Shown piece after piece: positions 46,050 through 57,507 of a DNA stretch of 64,000 nt. Location: contig OX596339.1 of the NCBI GenBank assembly GCA_951394405.1, positions 1,860,001-1,924,000 of the forward strand, written 5' to 3'. Under the pieces are notes generated by a model. It worked only from the letters and a program-made list of their open reading frames with translations. It was not told the DNA's origin and searched no databases. Position 1 is the first letter of the stretch; every line of letters begins with the position of its first letter. The DNA comes from Coprinellus micaceus (Eukaryota > Basidiomycota > Agaricomycetes > Agaricales > Psathyrellaceae). The translations under genes were made by a program, and so were the position numbers.

Positions 46050-47956
46050 CGTATTCAACCAAGAGCTCTATCCAAAGAGTAGTGTTGGTAAAAGGGGGAA
46101 TTAGTAGGGGACGAGGGGCGGCGCACCACGAGTGCTGGGGAAGTGGTCGCAGTGGAATTGGGGGACTAGTTCTTCGCGCGGCACTGCGTTTATAAAGACG
46201 GAGAGGCTATGTTAAAGCATTCCCTCCGAAGTATAAAGGGGCCAATTCGTGGGTATGAGGCTGGCAAAGTGGTGTGCAATGCACCGCCCACGGTGCGTGT
46301 GGTATTCGCGTGTCGCTGCTTCAGAGGTCCGGCCGCGTTCTTGTCGGCCTGCCCTCAGGGCTGTCGTTGGGTTCCCTATACATTTGCAGAGCATGCTTGC
46401 CTCTGAAGGCGGAAAGAGTATCAGCCCGAGGGCCGTTAAAACAGGGGAGACGCGTGGACCTCAGGCGTAACACTCGCCGTACGCTGTAAAGCTACTAGTA
46501 TGAGCCGGGGGATCAGAACCTCGCGAATAATTTCCCTTTTTCAAGAGTCATAGTTTCTATCCAGAATTTCGAGGAGAAGGAATAGCGGGTCGCTGAGAGT
46601 TGGGCAGGGCGAACGTCTTGATATATGGGCGACTCGGAGTCGGGGACGTTCGAGCTAATGTCGATCCATGAGCCGGATGAGCGACCGCCAAGCGCGACTC
46701 GTGCAGTCCTACGAACCTTCGACAAACCAAGCCACCCCGAGTACGTGCGAGATCAACAAAAGCTGAGGCAACCATACGAGTCGGCACCACTCGGATCACG
46801 CCTTCGCCCACAAGCGCTCCACAACCACTTCCAGAAAGGTTGATCATGTCACCTGCTCACATTCGGGTTTCCAGCCGTTTCTGCACGAAGCAAGGCCACG
46901 TAGGCACTCACGCCACTTGCCATCGGAAAACTCCGAGAACTAAAACAGGTACGGCGGGTTCCCGTGCACTACCGTCCAAGCGTGGGCGCTTGATGCGCAT
47001 ACGGGCGTCTATAATATATTCCATTTATGGTAAGGGCGGCGTAAATGTAATTATTTCCCCACTTAAGCGAGAGCGGCAGCAGTGAGCCTCTCCACGCGCT
47101 CTAGCTACGTATCGGGCGCTCTTTCATGAACGCGCTCCCTTCCCTCCGGTGTTAGCTGTCCTTACCTGCATTCCGTTCTGTGAGCAAGGAACTACCAGTC
47201 GCGTATCACAGGCATCTACGAGTACAAGAACATCGGAGGCCTCTTGTGTTGCTCTTGTGTCGGAGAGAGGCGAACCGGAAACAGCGAAGGGCGGCCAGGG
47301 ATCTGAATGATTGGATACGCACAGTTTCAGAGAATCAATCATAACATGCGACGACTTTCGGACGGCTGTGGTCAGCCGATCGTCCGACTTCCGTTTTTAC
47401 AGAGCATAACAGGAACCAAGGCGGGGAACCTTGCCGTGGAATCTACGCGTCAGCGGAATTTGCAGTGTTGGCACCTGATATGCGACTTCCCTACCGCTGT
47501 CACCTGGGCAGGGTTACTCAGGAGGATGCTGAATACTTTGGGTCGCTTCACGACTCACGAGATATGGGATCTTACTCCATCATTGGCTCGATATGTTGTA
47601 GCGCTGCCTTCCCCTCTCCTCGACGCGTCACTTCCACACGATATTCCTGGATCTGACAGTCTGGGCATTTCTAAGTAGACTATCGCTTTCCAGGTCCAGG
47701 CCTCAGCGCTCGTGAAAACGGCATATTGAGTTGTAGGTACTCATGGTACGACAACAGCCTTTGCTTGACGTTGAAGGTGAGGTAAATAAGGGGTTCAATT
47801 GGGGGTTCGATCCCCGCCATGATAAAAGGTGGAACCAAATGTGCATATCGAGCACCTACAGTGCCGCATGAGTGAAACATGTCTACTGGCTACTGGAGGA
47901 CTTTCGCGAGTAGGGCAACGATGGAGATCACAGCGCTCTCGGGCGCGGCTCCCCGC
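46050..47956. other. 1.9-kb interval inside the pseudokinase array
   Basis: Holds the copy A promoter (TATAAA, minus strand, about 46190) and several short open frames on both strands (for example 46625-46843 + and 46557-46847 -) with no recognisable domain. It may include decayed kinase copies, but I could not align any segment convincingly. Confidence 0.4.
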
Positions 47957-48229
47957 TCACTCAGCAACAACAACGGTCGATGTTGTGTCCCACACCGCGA
48001 TATCCCGCCGGGGGTGAGGGTTGCTGTCCCAACAAGCCTCCATCCTCGCCCAAATCCCATCGGTTAAGCCGTACTGAGTGAATGTAATGCCACCCGTGGA
48101 TGAGGTGTGCGGCCCACTGCTTCTCAAGAGCTCCTGGTGGTGCATGAGAATGAAGTGAGGCTCCTTCTCCGGAATCAGCACCCAAGGACCGCAGCTGGGT
48201 TCTAGAATTTGAGGGTGCTGAGGTGCCAA
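47957..48229 (-). pseudogene. Kinase-like C-lobe fragment, copy B
   Basis: A minus-strand frame contains YGLTDGIWARMEACWDSNPHPRRDI, which aligns with the last helices of copies A and D (GLTEEIWGKAIEACWKRDPCSRP). Nothing upstream could be joined to it as a kinase N-lobe, catalytic loop or activation segment. It is therefore a remnant of another family member. The conserved Arg-Pro of the last helix reads Arg-Arg. Confidence 0.55.
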
Positions 48230-48853
48230 ATGGCCAGGACGCCCGTGTGTGTGTCCGACAAATGAGAGAGGCGCAATTTATTAATATATTCGCGACACCA
48301 GCGGAAGTGGGCGTGTTTCCAGCTGCCCACCTCTGCGCTTCAACCTGCGAATTTGATCTCGTGTGGAGTGTGTACATAGCTTGGAGGCGAAACTCTCTTG
48401 AACTGGCCAGCGTCTTTATCCTCATCAAGGACTTCCCAGTGGCCGAATAACACGAGGCAGCACCGCCCGGACCATTGCAATGAATTGGTTCGATGTTTCG
48501 ACTAGAACACGACCCCTGATACGATGCACCCACTGCAGAGAAGGCTGGTGTGCAGCCCGTGCTCCCGTCGGACCTCGAGCGTCAAAGAAAACCTGGATTC
48601 CAATTGTTCGGGGGTGAGGAGATAACCGCCAGCGCTTGATGTACGCAAGTTCGGCGTCTAAACGAGGCCCAGCTGATGGCGAATGCTTGGCACAACAGGA
48701 GTTGGATACAATTTCGAGCGCGTATGCATCTCCTGGAAGCATTGCTTCAACCCGGGCGTGGAACGTCGTATATGGTACCAATAGTGATGTCCGTGAGATA
48801 GAAAATGCACGGCTTGTTGGTGATGTGCAACCACATCCTACAGCCTGTCAGGC
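48230..48853. other. Interval between copy B fragment and copy C
   Basis: A minus-strand open frame at 48425-48781 (118 codons) has no recognisable domain. No gene supported. Confidence 0.4.
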
Positions 48854-50313
48854 TCAATCCTTGGGACGATCATCTACGAGGCACTGAAGGAAGGGAAGCT
48901 GGAGGAGACCTGCGACAGTTGGCCTATCCGCAGGGTTACAAGCGCAACAATGTTCGATCGCAGCCCGTACGCTGTCGGTCAAGCCATGTTGCTGGGCATC
49001 AACGTCCGCAAGCCTCTGGAAACGCTGGCCATTTGCAACCGCAACCATGAGAGTACGGAGGTGCAGAGGGTACTTGGTGTACTCCGGGAAGGGTTTTTGA
49101 CCCGTGAAAAGCTGAAGCAAAACGGGCGATGTTAGGGCGGGAAATCCCCGGCAGGTAAAATAGGCGTACCTCGAAGATGAAGCATCCTAGAGAGTAGATG
49201 TCGCTTGCCTTGGTCAAGGTAGCAAGTCCATCCCTTTCTCTTGTGAAAGGCTGGACTATCTCGGGAGCCAAACGACGAAAAACGTCCAAAGAGGTGATCA
49301 TAGGTGTGAATGGGGTGGCCGAGTCTTCGAGGCGCAGATGGTCGAAGTTGCATACATAGGCCCGGCCTGTGGGTGCGACGGTGATGCATTGGTTCATCAC
49401 TGGGCCGAGGACAACACCATTGGCGTGAAGCCGTTCAATTGCGCTGACTATATCCTTCAGCTTGAAGTGTTCTTGGTAAGCGAGTGGCCGCTCATGGATA
49501 GAACATAGTCACGAACCAGCAATCGGGGGTCTACGTCTGAGTTCCAGGCCAGATAATCCGCCAGATCTACAGATCCTGGGACAGGAGCTTCTACGAGGAA
49601 GGTCCTGGTATCGAGTCGGCAAATTCCAACAACGGGTACGAGCCCCGGACCAGGGAAGCAAAGTCGGAGTAGGGCTTGGCTGATTGCGACCTGTTGAGGA
49701 TTGTGCCAAAATCCAGTATATTCACTACGGCGACAGCACGAGCACGCACCCTTTTGACGTCAATTCCCTGACAAGAATGCGTCTCCAACGATCTATACTC
49801 CTTGAAGTGGGCAATACGGCTTTTGTACGTCCCACTGTGTGTGTGTGAGGCAAGATCCTGGCGCACGAGAGTAGCGATGGACACCTCGAGCTGGACTTTG
49901 GCAGTAGCGAGCACCAATTTTGATGGAATGCATCCACCGGTCCCCGGAATGAGCAAAAGCGATTTAGCAACCGACAAGACGAGCTGCATGAGTTCCAGAG
50001 TAAGCGCGGTCGGGTAGCGAAGCTATATCGGAGTTGACTGAAGTTCCGCTCAACAACTAAGGGAGACTCCTACCTCTGTCAACGAGTGAAGGATCCTCTG
50101 AATATTGTTCCCATGATCGCCGTCCATGATGGCTTGCACCTCACATCGGGGGGCCTTCAAAAACTTTAGTTGAGACTCTAGTGTGTTTGCATCGGCGTTC
50201 ACGCTCTGGGAGGTTGGCTGTGACAGAAACGCCGTTAGGACGAAATCCGGGAAGCAATGGTGGCATCTCGGACGTACCTGAGTGAAAGGATCGGACGACG
50301 TACGACCCCTCAT
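48854..50313 (-). CDS. TKL-like pseudokinase, copy C
   Basis: Exons 50313-50278, 50217-50074, 50022-49750, 49690-49517, 49460-49170 and 49111-48854, all phase 0, give 391 residues. An N-terminal helical part (about 1-115) includes DGDHGNNIQRILHSLTE, shared with copy E. Strand-3 Lys134 lies in RIAHFKEYRSLE. The catalytic-loop region is ERLHANGVVLGPVMNQCITVAP: Leu-Gly-Pro (227-229) replaces His/Arg-Gly-Asp, and the metal-binding Asn is also replaced. DFG is NFD (247-249), so the DFG Asp is lost too. LAPEIVQ, ASDIYSLGCFIFE, LFTGQKPF and HGLTDSVRAAIEHCCACNPADRP show the C-lobe is otherwise complete. It cannot transfer phosphate by the normal mechanism. TATAAATC lies about 60 bp before the start. 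Confidence 0.82.
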
Positions 50314-51156
50314 ACTGTATACGTTCGGAGGGCGAGGGGGAGAATTTGGCAGAGAACCTTGGGGACTGAGGGGATTTATACAAGCAACAAAAAAATATTT
50401 TAGATCCCTCAGGATGGGATCGAGACAGAAAATGGGTTGTCTGCTCCCCCATCGAATTGGTCGACGACCTTGTTGAGCTACTCGGTTGGGGTAGTTAGAG
50501 ACGTCGAGATCCATCACTCATTTCGTAGCACTTCCCCCTGCCGCATTCATGAGAGCAACTCTGCATGACGCGCATGCTCCAAAACGGGCCAGAAACGCTC
50601 ATCGAGTTCCTAGTTTCAGAGCCTCGCCACGCTGCACGCCATGTCACCGCGTCCGTGCGGGGGATGTCAACCTTTGAGCCAACTGAAAGGTGCGATTGGT
50701 ACCCTTTGAATGCGCGTAATAGTTGAACGGCTTGGCAAGAGTATGAGGAACACGACCCCATATGTCGCCAGTGCGGACTAGAATACCCAATATTTCTGAG
50801 AAAACAGGCATTCAAGGATACAATGACAAGAGCAGACAAGTAGGATGGGCGGTCGTAGAGAGTCTGGCCTGAGGCACTGGGAGACCACGTCGCGGTGCAT
50901 CTCGGCTTAGTCAGCACAAGACGCGTGTCAGGGGGTTCACTGAGCGGGTGTTCTACGCTTCTGATCGATCTTATGTATGTCATTCTCATGGAATATATCA
51001 TTAGGCGGTGGGCGGGGTACATAATGTACGTTCTCGTTAAGCTCTAATACGTATGTCTAAAATACGGGAAGAAATTCGAGAAGCCACGGCACCGCATTGA
51101 GTGGGCATCACCCCACTCACTCACCCTCATCCAAGCTATCGGCACTCACAGATGGT
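50314..51156. other. Intergenic region between copies C and D
   Basis: Copy C promoter plus about 700 bp. The minus-strand open frame 50495-51022 (175 codons) has no domain and unusual composition; not called. Confidence 0.4.
50373..50380 (-). promoter_or_regulatory. TATA box of pseudokinase copy C
   Basis: TATAAATC on the minus strand, 60-67 bp before the start codon at 50313. Position fits a working promoter; use is inferred. Confidence 0.45.
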
Positions 51157-52470
51157 TCAGGAGAGGATCCTGACCAACTCAGAGGCGGCCGGCCTGGAAC
51201 AAGGGTCGCGTTTCCAGCAAGCTTCAATCGCTTTCCCCCATATCTCTTCGGTCAAGCCGTGCTTGATGAACGCATTGTCTTCAACCGTCGGCTTGGTGCC
51301 AGGGCGCCTGTCGTGGTCACAGACGGCGTTAACGATCCTGGAAACGGACATCGCCAGCGTGCCGCCTACAAGCCTCTCGAATGGACCTTCCCCTACGGAG
51401 ACCTGGGCGATCGTTGGGTGTCAGCTCCATCTCCTCCCAGAACAACAGACACTTCACCTTATAGGCAAGACACCCGAAGGCATAAATGTCGCCTGCTTGG
51501 CTAGGAGCCATGCACTCGTCATTCCGCAATGTCTTCAAACTCTCAGGAGCCAGCCAGGCTACAGTCTGGGTATACGTCGTGGACGTGAACTCCGACCCTT
51601 CGAAGTGCGCCTGCGAAAAATCAGACAGATATGCCCTCCCCGCATCATCTACGAAGATCGCAGTATCGTCCACCGCGCCGTGGGCAATGTTGCGGTCGTG
51701 CAGGTAAGCAAGACCTTCCGCAACGTCTTTCAACTACAAAAGGGCGTGACATCAGTGTCAAAGGTTCTGAGCCTCGAGGTTCAGCGAAAGGTGACACGGA
51801 CCAGCATCCTGCAGTCCGCGCCTGGCCACTTCGAAAGGTATTCCATGAGGGTATCGCAGGGCGCTTGAACCAAATAGGTCCTGTCGAACCCATTGCCAAT
51901 TTGGTAGGCTCCCTCGAAAGAGACGATCCTCGAGTGGACAAGGCCCCAAGACATGATGATGTCCTTGATTGCAGCCTAATCGCAGCATCAACCCACGAGG
52001 CTCACAGTCAGCATTTGCGAGCGGAGCGGCATAGAGGAAAGACGGAGAAATTTCCCAACCTTGGTCGAGGCATCGTAAACCTGGGAGGACTGGGACTTGC
52101 TGTTGATGCGATACAACTTTAAGCAAGCTTGCCTATCGCCGATCCAGCCCTGGAGGATGTCTGTAGTGGATGTCTGGACAATGATAGTGCCCTCGGGGAC
52201 GCCATTGATCAAGAGCCGAGTCGGAAGGAACCTTTCTCGTTGGCATAGCTCTACCAGCTTCTTGAGTCGATAGGCTTCTGCCACTGGCGTGTCACAGAGC
52301 AACTACGATAATGCAATTGGTGCGAGTTAGTCGGCGACGAGATACAAATTAACAAAGCGTCCTACCGAATACAAGCCATCGACTTGGCGCTGCTGCTCGA
52401 GCTTACGACCGGCGTCGATATTTGTGGAGGCAATTATCTCAATTAGGCTATTTTCTTCGACGGAATGCAT
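51157..52470 (-). CDS. TKL-like pseudokinase, copy D
   Basis: Exons 52470-52366, 52302-52060, 51975-51802, 51733-51458 and 51402-51157, all phase 0, give 347 residues; it is closest to copy A. Strand-3 Lys97 (ACLKLYR) is present. Helix-C region KDIIMSWGLVHSRIVSFEG and the hinge segment follow. The loop reads GLAYLHDRNIAHGAVDDTAIFV: His-Gly is kept, but the catalytic Asp is Ala194 and the metal-binding Asn is also Ala. DFG is DFS (212-214). LAPESLKTL, AGDIYAFGCLAYK and GLTEEIWGKAIEACW follow, ending in RPAASELVRILS. This is the copy whose catalytic loop most resembles an active TKL kinase, differing at only the key residues. No frameshift or stop. Confidence 0.82.
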
Positions 52471-53589
52471 CCTGTTAGGCGCTGCCATTGGGCGCCTGTC
52501 AAATCTCTTGAATATCCGGTCGATAAAGGCGGTAACCAGCCTTCCCGTGGTTCGCTATCATATCGAAGGTGTCGTGTTAGGTCGATGTCTTCAGCTGACT
52601 CTAAGAGTGTCGCGTACCAGGAGCGTCGACAATGCGGCAGGCATGGAGGCTTGGGTGGTTGGTTCCTCCTGAGTCAGAACTCGCCCCATACTTATAGCAT
52701 TGATTGGGGATTGATGTGGTGATTCCGGAATCTAGACTGTCGCAGTTGAACGAGCCAAGCCACACCAGATTGGGTGTAGCGCGCAGCAGAAAGGGGTGGG
52801 CGTGCACCGCCCGCTTCGCACGTGCATGGCGGGAGCACTCCTCCCATTCCATGAGTGGCCACCGCCGCTACAACGATTGCAACGTCGAATTCTCTGGGTT
52901 TGTGGTCAAAGGGAACACCTACTACCTGAGATCTGAGAGACTCCCCATCCTTCGGAAACGCAAACTGTGATTCGTGCAGGACGGGACTAAAAAACTTTTT
53001 CAAAACACGAGGTGGACGTGATCACCCATTCCGACTCAATCCTTCCACAATTCCCGAGGCTGTGAATTTATCGCTTTTGGAGCCTCGGGACGGCACACGG
53101 GGAGCATGGATTGATGAGGAGTTTGGAACGTGGAGGAAGAACAAAGTCAGCCTAAGTTCAGCGCAGTGCAACGCATCAACCGTAAACATCAGAAATGAGT
53201 CTGGGACGTTCCGGGCCCAACACAGCGCCCTGGTTTGAGAAAAAAAAATAAGCGCAACAGTAGCGTTGGGATCGCTGGGGAAACACTGCGAACAACTGCC
53301 CCTGCACCTGTGACGGGCGCCAAACTTGAATGCCGTTTCAGGAAATTGATGGTTAAAAAGGGGAAATAATCGAAAAGGACCGCTGCTCTAGTTCAAGTAT
53401 CCGTCTGAGGTTCTGATTATGCCGTAGGACGTGGGGCGCGGTGAAGAGAAAGGAGAGGGAGCAGATAAATATATGCAGGAGGATACTAAGCAAATTATAA
53501 GGCGGAGTAATACGGGTAATATGAACAAATAATGAAGGGAGAAGTCATGTCGACCGCGAGCAGGGGATGGGGGGTGAAGGGGGTCTGGT
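52471..53589. other. Intergenic region between copies D and E
   Basis: 1.1 kb with a TATA-like element for copy D near 52695 (minus strand) and an A-run near 53240. A minus-strand frame at 52692-53003 has no domain. No gene supported. Confidence 0.4.
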
Positions 53590-55126
53590 TCAGTTCCTGA
53601 GACGGTTGTCCACGAGATCATTCAGGAAGGAACACCGGATAATATCGGAGGTTGAAGGCCTATCAGCAGGATTGCGAGCGCAGCAGGCTCCAATCGCAGT
53701 CCACATATCGGCCGTTAACCCAAGTTCCTGGGCACTGACGTCCGCGGGCCCTTGCGGCCGTCCTCCCTCGGTGGCGGCAGTGACAAGAGCGTGCAGGTGA
53801 TAAGGATACTGTGTATACTCCGCGAACGGCTTCCGACCTGTAAGGAGCTGCCAGTGGTGTCAGTTCCGTGGAATGTCACAACGTGAAGCGGACCTACCCA
53901 GAGCATCAAGCAGCCCAAGGCATATACGTCGGTCGCCTTGGTTAATATGGCTGGGGAGGTCTCACGTTCTTCTTTGAAGGACTGCATTACTTCGGGAGCC
54001 ATCCACCTAATAGAGTCCAACGAGGCAATCATCGGGGTGAATGGGGTGGGTGGGTCTTCGAAGCGCAGATAGTCGAAATTGCACAAGTAGGCCCGACCGT
54101 CAGGACTGACAGTGATGCTTTGTTGTGTCAGGGGACCGAGGACTAGGTGGTTCAGATGAAGGCATGCACAGGCTTCTACGACGTCTTTTAGCTGTGGAAT
54201 TGGTAAGTAGCCGTTCGGGGCTAGAGATACTGAATATTAGTCACTGACGAGTAGTAGGTGGTCGACACCCGGGTTCTGGAAAAGATAGTTCGCCAGGTCC
54301 ACGGATCCCGGGGTAGACTCCTCCACTAGGAAGGTCCTGTGGTTGAACCCTTGGTTTGGTTGCCAGATGCCAAAGAGGGGCACAAGTCCAAAACCTGGAA
54401 AGAAAGACCGCAGTAGCGTTTGGGTAATTGCGACCTTTTAAGTTAAGGTTTAACCAACAGATTAAAAGAACGCTTTCGGGGTACAACATTCAGCGCTCAC
54501 CTTACCGACGTCAATCCCCTGACGAGAATGGCTCTCCAATGCTCTGTACTGCTTGAAAAGGGCGGTTCTACCTTTGTATGTCCCTCTGTACGTGTTGGAG
54601 ATAGGGTCCTGGTTAACCACAGTGTTTGGAGACTCTTCAAGATCGATATCAACCGTGTCGATGGTGACTTCTGCCGGAACAGCCCCGTTGCTCCCTGCAA
54701 GATTGAGAATTGCTGCCGTGACAGTTCTCGTAAAGTGTCTAAACCCTGAAATAGGCGCGCTCGAGCGACGAAGCTAAAAATCCAGGTACTTTGAGTGATG
54801 GGGCTCGAGAAACGACCAGGTAACGAGCTTACCTCCACCAAAGAGCCGAGCATACGCTGAACGTTGTTGCCTTGGTCGCTTTCCAGCATACTCCGCATGT
54901 CGTGAAGAATAGGCCTGAGTAGCTCTACATGAGAATCGGATAGGCCGCGATCGCTATCCGCGGCCTGAGAAGCCAAGTGAGCTTGTTGGTCAAGAGTAGC
55001 CACGACATCTTCCAGCCAACGACGGGGCGACTATATGACAGGCCCGGTTAACGTCAACGGTCGGGGGGAGATGTCACCCCACAGTTGAGGTGCGAGACGT
55101 ACTGGACGCGGTGAATCAGAAGACAT
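53590..55126 (-). CDS. TKL-like pseudokinase, copy E
   Basis: Exons 55126-55103, 55030-54833, 54773-54501, 54434-54249, 54191-53898 and 53847-53590, all phase 0, give 410 residues; it is the sister of copy C (same exon count; third and last exons are the same length). The N-terminus is helical, with ESDQGNNVQRMLGSLVE. Strand-3 Lys148 lies in GRTALFKQYRALE and a glycine-containing turn TYRGTYKG precedes it. The loop reads CACLHLNHLVLGPLTQQSITV: Leu-Gly-Pro (245-247) replaces H-G-D. DFG is NFD (265-267). MAPEVMQ, ATDVYALGCLML, LLTGRKPFAEYTQY and CARNPADRPS complete the C-lobe. The last acceptor was chosen at 53848 because it restores the family's LLTGRKPF. A TATATATATC box lies about 90 bp upstream. 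Confidence 0.82.
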
Positions 55127-55211
55127 GGTTAAAGCGACGCTTACTTGGCTGCGATGGGAAAGTAGGAGTGGTAGCTAGGGGCGTCGAGAATCTATATTCA
55201 GGTTAATAGCT

Positions 55212-55222
55212 GATATATATAC
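55212..55222 (-). promoter_or_regulatory. TATA box of pseudokinase copy E
   Basis: TATATATATCA on the minus strand, about 90 bp before the start at 55126. Confidence 0.4.
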
Positions 55223-56884
55223 CGGCTTTCAAGCACCAGGAGGCTATCCAGTTGCCAGCATGGCTCCCCCTTCGGCTTTGTAGCAGACTCTTCGCTGATC
55301 TGGAATTCGGGGCATTTTGGTGACACGCACCGTCTGGCTCCTGTTCCATTGCCTTGCCCAATCGAGGGGCCACTATATATTACCAGTATGTTGTGCGCGT
55401 GTCTCCCGAACGGGTTTTGGATATGAACCCACCCACCCTCCAATATCTCCTCCTCAAGGTTCCAATGTAGACCTCGTTGTTGACGATGGAATCCAAGGGG
55501 TCGATTCTGGAGTAATGGACCCGCAGAGTTGCAGCCCGTGCTATCTGAGTCAGAAACGAGAGCCATGGTCCGAACACCTTTCCGTGGAGGTTCTGGTTAC
55601 AGCCAAAGTGTGGGCGCTTCAAGTTCAAGGAATGCAGCTGACTAAGCAATCGTGACGCGTCATGTATGCGCGACGCGACCGCCACGTAACGCTTGCAACT
55701 GTTTCCCCTCTCTTCCCCTTCCCCTGCTGGCGTTGCCATATCTCCACCACGCGTATTTTTTCTATGACCATCTTTAACCGATCTGAGTATCTGCGCTGAG
55801 GCTTACATACGGCGCGTATCTGCCCTATTCTTCATGAAGTACGCGTTACGGAAACACCATCCGGGCCACCGAGGTCATAGAACTACGCCGACAACCCAGA
55901 TCTACCCATGTTTGAGGACGGAAAAGAACACCATTCGTGACGTATGTCAGCTCATACGACCACCTTTTTGGTATCCATGCAGAGAGCCCCGCGCGTTTTG
56001 GAGAACAGGACGTCCCCGAGACATCCGACATTTGAGCTTCAAGGGTGAGATGCAAGTTCTGAATTAACAATATATGGGCTTTAGGCATGATCGACGCCGG
56101 GTACAGGGCTCGCCACAACTTAGGGTATTGAATGCTTCGTGGAAGACTGCGGCTTAGCCTAAAGGAAATTCATACTAGCCAGCCGACGTCAGGCGGTCTG
56201 GTGAACGAGGCTTCAATAATATGGAGAGAGCCCAGACACGGCAAGCGCACTTTTCATGGGCAGATATCGTCCTGGAGAGGTGCTAACTTGTCAAACTCCC
56301 AGACGCGAACATCCAATTTGCGAACTCGTGTTGTGACCGTCTCTGGAGAGGTCCGAGAGGACTTGACTTAATGGGAGGGTCAAAGGTGCCGGAATTAGAG
56401 CACAGATGAGCTTGCATTTCGCGTTCACTTTCTTCTTCTGTGTCATATGGAGTAACGTTCGCCTTGGTGTGGTCGCCAGAGCGCCAGCCTCAACCCCTTG
56501 TTGCTGTCTTTAATACCGATATTTCGACACCCCCACCAACGCTTGATACCGTGACGAAACCCCCGAAAAGACCCCTAACTAATAGCTTGAATAGCACCCT
56601 ATACCAGGGCTCTGGCGCCACGCCGTCATGATCATGGCTTCATTCAAGGCGCGCGTCGCGATTGGTATGACGGGGTTCAGGTGTTGGCTAGCTCCGTCAG
56701 CCACATTTCCAGGACCCCAGGGGACGGTGCGTTGCACTTGTGCGTTTCTCCTGCTGTCCCCCTCCTGTAACGGGAGAAAACAAGGATGTCTTCAAGTTGA
56801 ACTGTCAAGGAGCTCGAAGACCCCTAGACCGTGCCGTATGGCATCAAGGTCTGGAAACAAGGAGAACAGACATAGGGTGAATTG
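55223..56884. other. 1.7-kb stretch without a supported gene
   Basis: Minus-strand frames at 55380-55739 (119 codons) and 55846-56118 (90 codons) lack recognisable domains and splice support. Nothing called. Confidence 0.45.
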
Positions 56885-56937
56885 TTATTGCTGTTTGCAT
56901 AAATGATGTCAGTCTGGAAAAAAAGAAAAAAAGAGAG
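56885..56937 (+). repeat. Left inverted repeat of element 1
   Basis: Partner of 57279-57331 in inverted orientation; 37 of the first 40 positions agree. Confidence 0.8.
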
Positions 56938-57278
56938 AAGGGGCCCGAGGGCTTTGAAAAGAGTGTGTCAAGGCGAGTTTATGATCGGCGGCACTTTCGG
57001 CTCGCATCCTGAGCAAGCCGAATGGTGTCGGGTTGGGAAGGCGGGACACCGATGTGCCTCCCCATCGTTCTCATCTACTACAAAGGGTGTATAAATGCGA
57101 GATAGCTTGAATAAAATAGCCGCGGCCTCTCAAGGAACTCACATCGCTGTGGTGGCCCACTCCAGAGGGACAGGAGACCTTCCAGGGCAGCAAGAGAAAA
57201 GTGTAACGAACGAGAATTGAACCCTTGACCATGCTGCGTTGACTAACCGCCCAGTGACCCAATCGCCCTGCCTGTGTT

Positions 57279-57331
57279 CTTTCTTTTTCTTTTTTTTTCC
57301 GGACTGACATCATTTTTGAAAACAGCAATAA
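57279..57331 (-). repeat. Right inverted repeat of element 1
   Basis: Partner of 56885-56937. Confidence 0.8.
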
Positions 57332-57467
57332 AGGTGATCCAGTGAAATATCGATGAGAATACGAACAGAGGCAGTGCTAAATACGTACGTAGATAGACAT
57401 TAAAGGAACGAAGGCCTAGGCAGGAACATTGCATAAGTACGGAAGAAAATAGCAAGTACCTAGGGTA

Positions 57468-57507
57468 GGTGACCCCCAGTGAATGTGCCGGGTGGCCAGA
57501 AAAACTC
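57468..57507 (+). repeat. Left inverted repeat of element 2 (core)
   Basis: Inverted partner of 58562-58601, with three mismatches in 40. Confidence 0.85.

Larger units (their letters stand above)
56885..57331. mobile_element. 447-bp inverted-repeat (MITE-like) element 1
   Basis: Both ends begin TTATTGCTGTTT and point inward; the first 40 nt of the left end (56885-) and of the reverse-complemented right end (57331-) match at 37 positions, and similarity continues through a shared A-rich tract to about 53 nt. No coding capacity inside. No clear target-site duplication was seen. A short tRNA-like stretch lies inside near the right end. Confidence 0.65.

Noticed and set aside
47780..47830. tRNA-like T-loop (GGTTCGATCCCC)
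   Set aside because: No matching acceptor stem, D arm or anticodon arm can be formed upstream at the right spacing; the T-stem itself has a mismatch.
50495..51022. 175-codon minus-strand open frame between pseudokinase copies C and D
   Set aside because: No similarity to the kinase family or to any fold I know; no splice-supported extension.
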